A stretch of 64,000 nucleotides of DNA, from assembly GCA_947053545.1 (NCBI GenBank), contig CAMRSY010000006.1, positions 1-64,000 on the forward strand. Direction: 5' to 3'. A program made the translations under genes and the position numbers. The first letter of the stretch is position 1, and each line of letters opens with the position of its first letter. The DNA is from an uncultured Clostridia bacterium. Its GTDB lineage: Bacteria > Bacillota > Clostridia > Christensenellales > Borkfalkiaceae. Shown piece by piece: positions 16,348 through 25,010 of this stretch. A model generated the notes under the pieces. It was not told where the DNA came from, searched no databases, and saw only the letters and a list, made by a program, of their open reading frames with translations.

Positions 16348-17706
16348 ATGTTAACATATAATTTACCCGACAAAAATAAATATTACGCGCTGTATCTTGC
16401 AATAAGGGAAGATATTTCCTGCGGTGCATTGAAATCGGGTGAAAAACTGCCTTCCAAGCGCGCGCTGGCCGAACATTTGGGCGTTAGCGTAATCACGGTG
16501 CAAAACGCTTACGAGCAGCTTTTGGCCGAGGGGTATGTTTTCAGCTGCGAGCGCAGCGGGTATTTTGTTGAGGAAATTAATGCCGTTAAAAGCGTTTTAC
16601 CGCATTCGGATAGCGTACAAATGCGGCAAGTAAAAAAGTTTGCAATCGATTTGTGTTCGGGGCGCGCACCAGCAAAGCTGTTTCCGTTTTCGGTTTGGGC
16701 AAAACTGATGCGCGAAACGCTGTCGGAGGAGGGCGAACATCTTTTGGAACGTGTTCCCTGCGACGGCGATTATTCGCTTAAAAAAGCTATCTCTGATTAT
16801 TTATACCGTTTTCGTGGGTTCAACGTCGACCCGCGCAGGGTGGTAATAGGCGCGGGTGCGGAGTACCTGTACGGCGTGGTTGTGCAGCTGTTGGGCAGGC
16901 AAAAGCCATACGCCGTCGAAAATCCGGTATATGGCAGGGTGCCGCGTACTTACGCCTTAAACGGCGCTGAAATTTTGCCCGTTCCCGTCGATTCCGAAGG
17001 TATTAGAGTGGAGGCCGCGGAACTAAGCGGCGCGTGCGCCCTGCATATTTCGCCCTCTCATCAATATCCTACGGGCGCTATAATTCCCGCCGCCAACCGT
17101 TCGCGGCTAATCAGTTGGGCGGAAAGGACGGACTCTTACATCATAGAGGACGATTACGACAGCGAGTTCCGCCTTTTCGGCAAACCTTTGCAGACAATGG
17201 CCGGCATGAACGGCGACAGGGTAATTTATATTAACACGTTTTCCAAAACGCTTGCCCCGTCGCTGAGGATGGGATATATGGTTCTGCCGCCTGCGCTCTA
17301 CGAAAAATACCGCGCTCTTTACGCCGAAAGCGCAAACGTAGTGCCTCTGTTCGAGCAAAAAGCCCTTGCGAAAATGCTGGACGGCGGATATTTCGAGCGG
17401 CACGTTAACCGTCTTAAAAACTATTACCGCGGAGTGCGCTCTGTTCTGCTTGAAATTTCTAAAAATCTGCCCGTCAAAAGCGAAATAATCGAAACCGGCG
17501 GAGGGCTGCATTTAACCGTGCGACTGCCCGAATTTGATAGCGACGAGCATATAAAGCGTTCTTCAGCCGAGCGCGGCATTAAATTAAAATGCGTATCCGA
17601 TTACTTATTCTCACCCGACCCGCGATATGATAAAATTGCGGTAATAAACTATTCGAGCGTAGAAAAGGAAGCGTTATCGTTGCTTTTGGAAATTATAAAA
17701 AATTAA
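16348..17706 (+). CDS. pdxR: PdxR-type MocR/GntR transcriptional regulator with aminotransferase domain
   Basis: A 452-residue fusion of an N-terminal GntR winged helix (residues ~10-75: GEKLPSKRALAEHLGVSVITVQNAYEQL) and a fold-type I aminotransferase domain. The PLP-binding lysine lies in FSKTLAPSLRMGY and the cofactor aspartate in IEDDYDSEF. MocR proteins of the PdxR group sense PLP and control B6 synthesis or uptake. Divergence from the S-component/pyridoxal-kinase pair supports this assignment. No Shine-Dalgarno sequence precedes the ATG. Confidence 0.9.
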   Translation: MLTYNLPDKNKYYALYLAIREDISCGALKSGEKLPSKRALAEHLGVSVITVQNAYEQLLAEGYVFSCERSGYFVEEINAVKSVLPHSDSVQMRQVKKFAIDLCSGRAPAKLFPFSVWAKLMRETLSEEGEHLLERVPCDGDYSLKKAISDYLYRFRGFNVDPRRVVIGAGAEYLYGVVVQLLGRQKPYAVENPVYGRVPRTYALNGAEILPVPVDSEGIRVEAAELSGACALHISPSHQYPTGAIIPAANRSRLISWAERTDSYIIEDDYDSEFRLFGKPLQTMAGMNGDRVIYINTFSKTLAPSLRMGYMVLPPALYEKYRALYAESANVVPLFEQKALAKMLDGGYFERHVNRLKNYYRGVRSVLLEISKNLPVKSEIIETGGGLHLTVRLPEFDSDEHIKRSSAERGIKLKCVSDYLFSPDPRYDKIAVINYSSVEKEALSLLLEIIKN

Positions 17707-17778
17707 AATTTAAGGCGTTTAAATTGACTAACGCGATTATGCGTAGAAAAATTTAAGCGGTGCGAAAGGGGGGCGGAA

Positions 17779-18213
17779 ATGAAAGATTTTAAACTTAATT
17801 TCGGGTTGGTGCCCGACAGCTGCTGGTATTCGAATTTGCGCAGTTGTCTGCCGAAGGACGCGTGGGATAGAATAAGAAGAAAGGCGTATGCGCGCGCGGG
17901 CGGTAAGTGCATGATATGCGGCGCGCCCGGTCAGAGGCTGGAAGCGCACGAACATTGGGAATACGACGACAAAACAGGCGTACAGAAGCTGGCAAACGTG
18001 GTGGCGGTGTGCAAGGCGTGCCACGAGGTTATTCACATTGGCAGAACGCAGCTTACCGGCAGAGAGAAGGAGGCAAGCGAACATTTTATGAAAGTTAACG
18101 GCTGTACGTACGCCGAATACCGCAAAGCGCTTGGCGAGGCTAACGAAAAGCACCGCGAAAGAAGCCGTAAGGAGTGGAAGCTGGACGTTTCGAGGTTGCC
18201 GGAATTTATGTAA
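17779..18213 (+). CDS. HNH-type zinc-binding protein, possible nuclease
   Basis: 144 residues. The CMICG...CKACHEV pattern gives two CxxC pairs, with LEAHEHWEYDD between them (residues ~43-85), which is an HNH/treble-clef arrangement; AHEHW would supply the first histidines and CHEVIHIGR the last. AAGGGGGGCGG precedes the ATG. It stands alone after the regulator and ends in a strong terminator. No recombinase, methylase or phage gene is nearby, so it is unlikely to be a restriction enzyme of a known type. Function unknown. Confidence 0.7.
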   Translation: MKDFKLNFGLVPDSCWYSNLRSCLPKDAWDRIRRKAYARAGGKCMICGAPGQRLEAHEHWEYDDKTGVQKLANVVAVCKACHEVIHIGRTQLTGREKEASEHFMKVNGCTYAEYRKALGEANEKHRERSRKEWKLDVSRLPEFM

Positions 18214-18258
18214 CTAAGGCATATATAGGGGGCAATTAACGGTATACGTGAATAAAAC

Positions 18259-18300
18259 GCGGCGGGCGCAAACTATTTGCGCCCGCCGCATACGCTTTTT
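18259..18300 (+). terminator. Intrinsic terminator after the HNH gene
   Basis: A 14-bp perfect stem (18259-18272 with 18276-18289), loop CTA, followed by a T-run ending near 18300. Confidence 0.85.
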
Positions 18301-18500
18301 AATCGGTTATGTTTATGCGGTATTTGTTAAGCAAACGCCGAAACTGGCGGCGCGTAAATAAAATAGCGTACAAAACGCAACAATATTAATGTAAAAGTCA
18401 AAATATTACGTAAAAGAGCGCGTATTTTAGCGGACGGTGTTGTTTTGTTAAATATTTTCAAACTAACAAATACAACATGTAGAAAGATGTTAAAAACTTT
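18301..18500. other. AT-rich intergenic stretch upstream of the nrd promoters
   Basis: No open frame, tRNA or recognisable RNA element is visible in these 200 bases. The palindromic boxes and promoters of the nrdD region begin just after it. Confidence 0.5.
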
Positions 18501-18501
18501 C

Positions 18502-18554
18502 ATACAATATATTGTGTTTAAAAGGTTGACTTAAAAAAAGCGCGAGAATATAAT
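18502..18554 (+). promoter_or_regulatory. Upstream promoter with NrdR-like box (nrdD region)
   Basis: The palindrome ATACAATATATTGTGT (18502-18517) resembles the NrdR box. TTGACT (18526-18531) and TATAAT (18549-18554) follow with a 17-base spacer. The transcript would have a ~180-base leader before nrdD. Confidence 0.7.
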
Positions 18555-18638
18555 AGGTAACGCTTGCGCCTAAACGGCTAAAGGGTTAGGGCAGGTTTGA
18601 TATTTTATTTACTTTGCATATCGATAACTAAAAATTAT

Positions 18639-18689
18639 ACAATATATTGTGGGTAAGGTGTTGACAAACAACAATATGTATGCTATATT
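18639..18689 (+). promoter_or_regulatory. nrdD: Proximal nrdD promoter with NrdR-like boxes
   Basis: The same 12-base palindrome ACAATATATTGT recurs at 18639-18650, again exactly 10 bases before a -35 (TTGACA 18661-18666), with TATATT (18684-18689) after 17 bases. A degenerate second copy, ACAATATGTATG (18671-18682), lies 32 bases further on, in the spacer. A pair in helical phase is typical of NrdR repression. Confidence 0.75.
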
Positions 18690-18740
18690 GAAAATGTTCC
18701 ACATTTTCGGATGTTATTACAAAAGATTAAGGGAAGGTGA

Positions 18741-20870
18741 ATGGAAATGAAGGTTATTAAAAGAGACGGTTCGACGGTAGATTTCGACAGAAGCAAAATT
18801 GCAAAAGCGATTAAGAAAGCCAACGAAGCGGTTGATATCGAAGACAGAGTTTCGGACAGGCAGATTGACGAAATAGTGGACGAAATTTCCCGCCGTCACA
18901 GGGCCCGCCTTCTGGTTGAAGATATTCAGGATATGGTGGAAGAAAAGCTGATGGAGCAGCAGAAATACAGGCTTATGAAGGCCTATATTCTCTACCGCTA
19001 CGAGCGCGCTTTGATAAGAAAAGCAAACACCACCGACGACAGCATTTTGTCGCTTATAAAAAATGCCAACAAGGACGTAATGGAAGAAAATTCCAACAAG
19101 AACGCCCGTACGGCGTCTACCCAGCGCGATTTGATTGCGGGCGAGGTTTCGCGCGATTTAACGCGCCGTATCCTGCTTCCCGAATATATTTCCAAAGCGC
19201 ACGACGAGGGTGCTATTCATTTCCATGATTCCGATTATTTCGTGCAGCCCATTTTCAACTGCTGCCTTGTAAATATCAGGGATATGCTCGACAACGGCAC
19301 GGTTATGAACGGCAAGCTTATAGAAAGTCCCAAGTCGTTTCAAACGGCGTGTACTATCGTCACGCAAATCATTGCCTCGGTCGCTTCGTCTCAGTACGGC
19401 GGACAGTCGGTAAACGTTGCGCATCTGGGTAAGTATCTGCGCCGCACCAAGGAAAAGTATCAAAAGCAGTGCGATCAGCTGTTCGGCGACGAAAACCCCG
19501 AAGAGAAGGCCAAAATTGTTGAAATGCGCCTTAAAGACGAACTTAAAGCGGGCGTTCAGACCATACAGTATCAAATTAACACGCTTATGACCACAAACGG
19601 TCAGTCTCCGTTCGTAACTCTCTTTTTATATCTCGATGAAAAAGACGAGTATATCGAAGAGAACGCTATGATAATCGAAGAGATTTTAAGGCAGCGTTAC
19701 AAGGGAATTAAAAACGAGGTGGGCGTTTATATAACTCCCGCGTTCCCCAAGCTTGTTTACGTACTGGACGAAAACAACAATCTGACGGGCGGCAAGTACG
19801 ACTATTTAACCAGACTTGCGGCTAAATGTTCGGCAAAGCGTTTTTATCCCGATTACATTTCCGCAAAGCAGATGCGCGCAAATTACGAGGGCAACGTTTT
19901 CTCGCCTATGGGCTGCCGTTCCTTCCTTTCCCCCTGGAAAGACGAAAACGGCGAGTACAAATTCGAGGGCAGGTTTAACCAGGGCGTCGTATCTATAAAT
20001 CTTCCGCAGTGCGGAATTTTGGCTAAGGGCGACGAAAAGAAATTCTGGGAAATTTTAGAGGACCGTCTGCAACTGTGCTTCGACGCTTTAATGTGCAGAC
20101 ATAACGCTCTTTTGGGCACCGTTTCGGACACGTCCCCCGTGCACTGGCAGTACGGCGCGATTGCAAGATTAGATAAAGGAGAGAAAATTGATAAGTTCCT
20201 TTTCGGCGGATATTCTTCGATATCTCTGGGATATATAGGGCTTTACGAGGTTACTAAGCTTGTAAAGGGCGTGTCGCATACCGACCCCGTCGGCACGGAA
20301 TTCGCGCTTAAAGTTATGAATTGTTTACGGGACCACTGCGAGAAGTGGAAGAAGGAAACAAACATAGGGTTTGCTTTGTACGGCACCCCTGCGGAAAGCC
20401 TTTGCTATCGTTTCGCGCGTATCGACAAAGAGCGTTTCGGTACCATTAAAGACGTTACCGACAAAGGGTACTATACCAACAGTTACCACGTCGACGTACG
20501 CGAAAATATCGACGCGTTTTCGAAATTCACGTTCGAAAGCCAGTTTCAAAAAATTTCTTCGGGCGGCGCTATTTCCTACGTTGAAGTGCCCAATATGAAC
20601 AACAACCTCGACGCAATGGAGGACGTTATCAAGTTTATTTACGACAATATTCAGTACGCCGAATTCAATACCAAAAGCGACTATTGCCAGGTTTGCGGTT
20701 TCAGCGGCGAAATTCAGATTAACGCCGATAACGAATGGGAGTGCCCCAACTGCCACAATAAGGACCACCGCAGAATGAACGTTACCCGCCGCACGTGCGG
20801 ATACCTCGGCGAAAATTTCTGGAACGTCGGCAAGACGAAAGAGATAAAAGCAAGGGTTTTGCATTTATAA
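18741..20870 (+). CDS. nrdD: Anaerobic ribonucleoside-triphosphate reductase (class III)
   Basis: The oxygen-sensitive glycyl-radical enzyme that makes dNTPs from NTPs. An ATP-cone domain (residues ~3-92, MKVIKRDGSTVDFDRSKI) is followed by the catalytic barrel. A C-terminal zinc site has CQVCG and CPNCH, and the radical glycine is about residue 687 in RRTCGYLGENFW. GGGAAGG (18731-18737) is only 3 bases before the first ATG and 9 before the second (18747), so translation may begin at 18747. It is the only RNR in the window and lies upstream of its activase nrdG. Confidence 0.97.
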   Translation: MEMKVIKRDGSTVDFDRSKIAKAIKKANEAVDIEDRVSDRQIDEIVDEISRRHRARLLVEDIQDMVEEKLMEQQKYRLMKAYILYRYERALIRKANTTDDSILSLIKNANKDVMEENSNKNARTASTQRDLIAGEVSRDLTRRILLPEYISKAHDEGAIHFHDSDYFVQPIFNCCLVNIRDMLDNGTVMNGKLIESPKSFQTACTIVTQIIASVASSQYGGQSVNVAHLGKYLRRTKEKYQKQCDQLFGDENPEEKAKIVEMRLKDELKAGVQTIQYQINTLMTTNGQSPFVTLFLYLDEKDEYIEENAMIIEEILRQRYKGIKNEVGVYITPAFPKLVYVLDENNNLTGGKYDYLTRLAAKCSAKRFYPDYISAKQMRANYEGNVFSPMGCRSFLSPWKDENGEYKFEGRFNQGVVSINLPQCGILAKGDEKKFWEILEDRLQLCFDALMCRHNALLGTVSDTSPVHWQYGAIARLDKGEKIDKFLFGGYSSISLGYIGLYEVTKLVKGVSHTDPVGTEFALKVMNCLRDHCEKWKKETNIGFALYGTPAESLCYRFARIDKERFGTIKDVTDKGYYTNSYHVDVRENIDAFSKFTFESQFQKISSGGAISYVEVPNMNNNLDAMEDVIKFIYDNIQYAEFNTKSDYCQVCGFSGEIQINADNEWECPNCHNKDHRRMNVTRRTCGYLGENFWNVGKTKEIKARVLHL

Positions 20871-20884
20871 AATAAGGTTTTTTT

Positions 20885-20915
20885 CGCCGCCGCGCAGCAG
20901 CGCGGCGGCGGTTTT
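20885..20915 (+). terminator. GC-rich hairpin after nrdD
   Basis: An 11-bp perfect stem (20885-20895 with 20900-20910) is followed by only four T. It may reduce rather than stop transcription into the downstream membrane protein and nrdG. Confidence 0.6.
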
Positions 20916-20942
20916 AAATAAGGACGGATAGGGGGAAATAGA

Positions 20943-21542
20943 TTGTTTACCTGTTTACTTGCCGGCACCGACGTTCTTACCGTTATTACGGTGATTAGTG
21001 TCGCTGTCATTTTACTTACGGCAGGCTGTTTATGGTATTTCTTTTTTGAGCGCTCGATTACAAAAGAAGAGAAAAATTATCTTGAAGGCGACAACGAAAA
21101 TTTTATAATTCATTATAAACGCTATTTTGTCGGAACCGCCGTATTTTTCGTGGGCTTTTGCGGGATTGCAGCCATAGCGTGTTCGGTTCTGTATTTAGTA
21201 AAAGTACCTGATTATATGTCTTTCGGCGAAACGGTCGGGATAACTTGTTCATTTTTATGCATTGCTGTGATATTTGCAGTTATGGCAGTAATTTTCAAAA
21301 GATGGCGGGTTTTGGTCAACGGCGAAAAAATCGTTTTTCAGCCCTGTTTAGGGAAAAGACGGGAATTTACGTTGCAAGACATTTGCAAAGTGGAAGGCGT
21401 AAATTCGGTAATCGGTATTACGGCAATGCGAAGGATTTATTTGAAAGACTGCAAAAAGCCTGTGCTAACTTTAAACGGATTGACTGCGGGCGGCGACTTG
21501 TTAATTAAAAAACTGCAAAAATCGGGGAAGATATTTTTATGA
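20943..21542 (+). CDS. Membrane protein of unknown function between nrdD and nrdG
   Basis: 199 residues from a TTG start with GGGGGAA 5 bases upstream. Three hydrophobic spans (about 10-35, 62-88, 95-118) are followed by a soluble ~80-residue tail (VLVNGEKIVFQPCLGKRREF...) that looks like a small beta-rich, PH-like domain. The gene overlaps nrdG by 4 bases (ATGA), so the two are translationally coupled. No family was recognised with confidence. The link to nucleotide reduction is positional only. Confidence 0.75.
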   Translation: MFTCLLAGTDVLTVITVISVAVILLTAGCLWYFFFERSITKEEKNYLEGDNENFIIHYKRYFVGTAVFFVGFCGIAAIACSVLYLVKVPDYMSFGETVGITCSFLCIAVIFAVMAVIFKRWRVLVNGEKIVFQPCLGKRREFTLQDICKVEGVNSVIGITAMRRIYLKDCKKPVLTLNGLTAGGDLLIKKLQKSGKIFL

Positions 21543-22072
21543 ATTTTGCAACTATAAAATATTACGACATATCCAACGGACCGGGGGTGCGCGTAAGCCT
21601 GTACGTGTCGGGCTGCCGCAATCACTGCAAAAACTGTTTCAATCCCGAAACGTGGGATTTTAACTACGGTAAGCCGTTCACCAAAGCGGAGGAAGATAAA
21701 ATTATCGAGGCAATGAAGCCCGAATATATCAAGGGGTTTACGCTTTTGGGCGGCGACCCGTTCGAGCCGGAAAACGCCAAGGCTCTGGCGCCGTTTATGA
21801 AACGCCTGCGTGAAATTTATCCCGAAAAATCGTTTTGGTGCTTTACCGGTTACGATTTCGAGCGCGACCTTTTAACGGGAAAACAGGGCGACCATGACGA
21901 CGTTATGGATATTCTGCAAACGTTAGACGTGCTTGTAGACGGCAAGTACGTCGAAAGTTTAAAGGATTTGAATCTGCGGTTTAAGGGTTCTTCCAACCAG
22001 CGTACTATCTTGGTGAAAAAGTCGCTTGAAACCGACGAGGTCGTGCTTTGGGACGAGGTTAGCGTTATTTAA
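21539..22072 (+). CDS. nrdG: Anaerobic ribonucleotide reductase activating protein (radical SAM)
   Basis: It installs the glycyl radical on NrdD using S-adenosylmethionine and a [4Fe-4S] cluster. The cluster motif is CRNHCKNC (CxxxCxxC) near residue 26, the N-terminus YYDISNGPGVRVSLYVSGC is typical, and LLGGDPFEPEN holds the SAM-contact glycines. Its 177 residues fit NrdG. It is coupled to the preceding membrane-protein gene and lies 0.7 kb after nrdD. Confidence 0.96.
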   Translation: MNFATIKYYDISNGPGVRVSLYVSGCRNHCKNCFNPETWDFNYGKPFTKAEEDKIIEAMKPEYIKGFTLLGGDPFEPENAKALAPFMKRLREIYPEKSFWCFTGYDFERDLLTGKQGDHDDVMDILQTLDVLVDGKYVESLKDLNLRFKGSSNQRTILVKKSLETDEVVLWDEVSVI

Positions 22073-22142
22073 CAAAGGTTTAATAATGATGATGCAGCGG
22101 TTTAGTTATCCGCACGACATAAAAATACAAAAGGAAAAAATT

Positions 22143-22580
22143 ATGAAAATAAACGTTAAAAAATTAAACGAAAAAGCTGTTATTCCGTCGTACGGCAGCG
22201 AGTTTGCGGCCGGCGCGGATTTGTACGCGTGCATTGACGAAGAGGTAACGGTTGCACCGCACACTACCGTTATGGTGCCCACGGGGCTTGCCTTAGAATT
22301 GCCCGTAGGTTACGGCGGTTTTATATATGCGCGCAGCGGACTTGCTTCAAAACGTAATCTGGCGCCGGCAAACAAGGTTGGCGTGGTAGACTGCGACTAC
22401 CGCGGCGAGGTTAAGGTTGCGTTGCATAACCACGGCGAAACCGCGCAGACGGTTGCCGTAGGCGAAAGAATTGCCCAGCTTGTAATTGCGCCCTATATCA
22501 CGGCTGAATTTCAAGAAGCCGGCGAATTGTCGGAAACAGTCCGCGGTGACGGCGGCTTCGGTTCGACAGGCAGTAAGTAA
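22143..22580 (+). CDS. dut: dUTP diphosphatase
   Basis: It hydrolyses dUTP to dUMP, keeping uracil out of DNA and feeding dTMP synthesis. The trimeric dUTPase motifs appear in order: AGADLYA, ARSGLASK, VGVVDCDYRGEV, ERIAQLVI and the C-terminal arm GDGGFGSTG. The start at 22143 is preferred to an upstream frame opening because AAGG (22131-22134) is properly spaced and the protein then begins MKINVKKL. At 145 residues it is full length. Its position after nrdDG groups it with deoxynucleotide metabolism. Confidence 0.96.
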   Translation: MKINVKKLNEKAVIPSYGSEFAAGADLYACIDEEVTVAPHTTVMVPTGLALELPVGYGGFIYARSGLASKRNLAPANKVGVVDCDYRGEVKVALHNHGETAQTVAVGERIAQLVIAPYITAEFQEAGELSETVRGDGGFGSTGSK

Positions 22581-22677
22581 CGTACAGGAAAAATGTGATT
22601 TTATAATAAAACGAAAACGCGGAACGGCAATTTAAATTAAAAGCCGCGGTTTTGTATTTATTTATATTTTATTTAAT

Positions 22678-23628
22678 ATGGATTACTTTTTAGGTATCGA
22701 TATCGGCGGCACGTTTGTTAAGGGCATTGTTATCGATAATAACGGAAAACTTTTATGCGAGGGCAGCGTTCCTTCGGGTTGTGCGGAGGGAGGCGACAAA
22801 CTGTGCCTAAATATTCTTTCGCTTTGCAACCGTCTTGAAAGCGAGGCGCGCGTTAAGCCTGCCGCGGCGGGCGTTGCATGCGCGGGAATGATTTCCGACA
22901 GCGGCGACGTTTTGTTTGCGGGCAATCTGTTTTTAAAAAATTTTCCGCTTAAAGAAAAGCTGACAAACCTTCTACAAATTCCCGTAACCGTGGTAAACGA
23001 CGCAAATGCGGCGGCTTACGGCGAGGCGGTGTTCGGAGCGGGCAAAAACTTTTCCGACAGCGTTTTTATAACTCTGGGCACAGGGGTAGGCGGCGGCATT
23101 ATAATAGGCGGCAAACTGTTTACGGGCGGAAAAGGCGCGGGCGCGGAAATAGGGCACACTGTAATAGTGCACGGCGGCAAAAAGTGTACGTGCGGAAGAA
23201 AGGGGTGTTTCGAGGCGTACTCTTCGGCTACGGCGCTTATCCGCGACACGCGTACGGCCATGCAAAACAATTTATCTTCGCGGCTTTGGCTGTGCGGCGG
23301 ACTTGACAAAGTTACAGGGAAAACGGCGTTCGATTTTGCGGAAACCGACGAAGCGGCAAAGGACGTGGTAAACGCATACGTTTATAATTTGGCGTGCGGA
23401 ATAATAAATCTCGCAAACGTTTTCCGTCCGCAGGTTATCATTTTGGGCGGCGGAGTGGCCGAGCAGGGGGAAAGTTTGATTGCGCCTTTGCAAAAGCGTT
23501 TGGACGCAAAAATTTTCGGCGGACAGGAATACGCGCCCGTAAAGATAGTTAAAGCAAGTTTGGGTAATTTAGCCGGGGCTCTCGGCGCGGCGGCTTGCCG
23601 AATCAACGACAGCAGTGTTAAAGGCTAA
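22678..23628 (+). CDS. glcK: ROK-family glucokinase
   Basis: A sugar kinase of the ROK family. It shows the N-terminal ATP motif GIDIGGTFVKG, the catalytic region VVNDANAAAYGE, LGTGVGGGII and the zinc-binding CTCGRKGCFEAYSS (about residues 170-183). Its 316 residues match Firmicutes glucokinases. There is no ribosome-binding site; TATATT ends 8 bases before the ATG, but a good -35 is lacking. Glucose specificity is inferred from the family. Confidence 0.88.
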   Translation: MDYFLGIDIGGTFVKGIVIDNNGKLLCEGSVPSGCAEGGDKLCLNILSLCNRLESEARVKPAAAGVACAGMISDSGDVLFAGNLFLKNFPLKEKLTNLLQIPVTVVNDANAAAYGEAVFGAGKNFSDSVFITLGTGVGGGIIIGGKLFTGGKGAGAEIGHTVIVHGGKKCTCGRKGCFEAYSSATALIRDTRTAMQNNLSSRLWLCGGLDKVTGKTAFDFAETDEAAKDVVNAYVYNLACGIINLANVFRPQVIILGGGVAEQGESLIAPLQKRLDAKIFGGQEYAPVKIVKASLGNLAGALGAAACRINDSSVKG

Positions 23629-23698
23629 TTTTAAAGCGCGGGCAAACGCGAGTAAAGCAAATTCATAATAAAATTTTAACGTCATATTATATTAAACT

Positions 23699-25000
23699 AT
23701 GGCGGAGAAAAAGATAAAAAACAAAAACGGAATATTTGCGGCTGTCGGCGCGGCAACGGGCCTTGGCAACGCATTCAGGTTTCCCGCGCTGTGCGTAAGC
23801 TACGGCGCGGCGTTTGTTTTTGCGTACGTAATTGCGCTGTCCGCCGTGTGCTATCCGTTGCTGGTGGCCGAGTTCAAATTCGGCATAATAAAGTTGCAGG
23901 GCAAAGCTGCGAAAATATGGTCGGCAATACTGCGCGCCGCGGCGGTTAATTCGGCGGTAATTGCGCTATATTACGGGGTTATTGCCGCAAAACTCAGTTC
24001 CGCATGCCTGTCATTTGCCGTTTTCGGCGGTACGGATGGCATAGGCTTTTCACCTGTTTTTTGTCTGTGCGGTATACTGGTTACGGGTGTGGTTTTCTTA
24101 ATTTTAAGAAGAGCGCCGCGCTCGTTAAATTTTACCGGCAAGCTTTCCGTTTTTCTTTCTTTGGCACTTTTCGCTTTTTTGTCCGTAAACGGAGTACTGC
24201 GCGGCGGAACGTTTTCGTCTTTCGACGCGTCGGTGCTTTGCTGCGGCTCGGTATGGGCCGACGCCTTGGGTCAGGCGTTGCTTTCCGTCTCTCTTGCGGC
24301 GGGAATTATGCCCGATTTTGCGCGCGCCCAGCCTCATATGTTTTCTCCGCATTCTGCGGCTTTTAAAATTATTGCGGCAAATTTAATAGGTTGCCTGCTG
24401 TCAACCTTGTCAACTTTGCCTTATATCACACATTTTCCCCAAACGGTCGGGATAACATGCGCGTTAGCCGTTTATCAGCAGGTAATTTCGGCGGTGTTTT
24501 CAAATAGTATTGCGGCAAGGATATTCGGGGTTTTTACGTTCGGCGCCCTGTCGGTTGTCGCGGTTCATTCGCTGTGTTCGCTTGCCCGCCCCGCACTTAT
24601 GCGTTTGTCGCGTAAATTTAAGTTTGCATCTGTCGTTTTTGCGGCGTTAAGCATGTTGTTAATGCCGCTGTTTATGCTTAACAATTTCGAAATTCTTTCA
24701 TCCTGCGATATGATAGCCTGTTCGGTTTGTGCTGTTATAATAGCGCTTTCGGAATGCTTATTTTTTGCTTCGCAAAGGCATATAAGGGGGGTAACGGGCT
24801 TTTTTGTACGGTTTATTTGCCCTTTTACGTGCGGTTGTCTTGCGTTTTTTTCGCTGTGTTCGGCGCGCTTTTCCTGCTTTTCGTCTTTTGCAAACGTCTG
24901 TGCTTATATCTGCTTGCTTTTAGTATGCGTCTCCGTTTTTGCACCGCGTTTGACTTTGCTTTTGAAACGATGTAAAATTAAAAACGGACTAAAAATTTGA
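23699..25000 (+). CDS. Sodium:neurotransmitter-symporter (SNF) family transporter
   Basis: A polytopic membrane protein of 433 residues with about eleven hydrophobic helices. The first-helix signature GAATGLGNAFRFPALCVSYG corresponds to the SNF motif (usually AVGLGN.WRFP) that binds Na+ and the substrate. Bacterial members usually import amino acids, so an amino acid is the likely substrate (inference). TATTAT ends 8 bases before the ATG (TTCATA 17 bases upstream of it), without a ribosome-binding site. The sequence is divergent from typical members in the later helices. Confidence 0.8.
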   Translation: MAEKKIKNKNGIFAAVGAATGLGNAFRFPALCVSYGAAFVFAYVIALSAVCYPLLVAEFKFGIIKLQGKAAKIWSAILRAAAVNSAVIALYYGVIAAKLSSACLSFAVFGGTDGIGFSPVFCLCGILVTGVVFLILRRAPRSLNFTGKLSVFLSLALFAFLSVNGVLRGGTFSSFDASVLCCGSVWADALGQALLSVSLAAGIMPDFARAQPHMFSPHSAAFKIIAANLIGCLLSTLSTLPYITHFPQTVGITCALAVYQQVISAVFSNSIAARIFGVFTFGALSVVAVHSLCSLARPALMRLSRKFKFASVVFAALSMLLMPLFMLNNFEILSSCDMIACSVCAVIIALSECLFFASQRHIRGVTGFFVRFICPFTCGCLAFFSLCSARFSCFSSFANVCAYICLLLVCVSVFAPRLTLLLKRCKIKNGLKI

Positions 25001-25010
25001 AATCCGTATT

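Noticed and set aside
18555..18740. Known riboswitch (B12 or other) in the nrdD leader
   Set aside because: No B12-box or other class signature was seen; the tandem promoters and NrdR-like boxes explain the region better.
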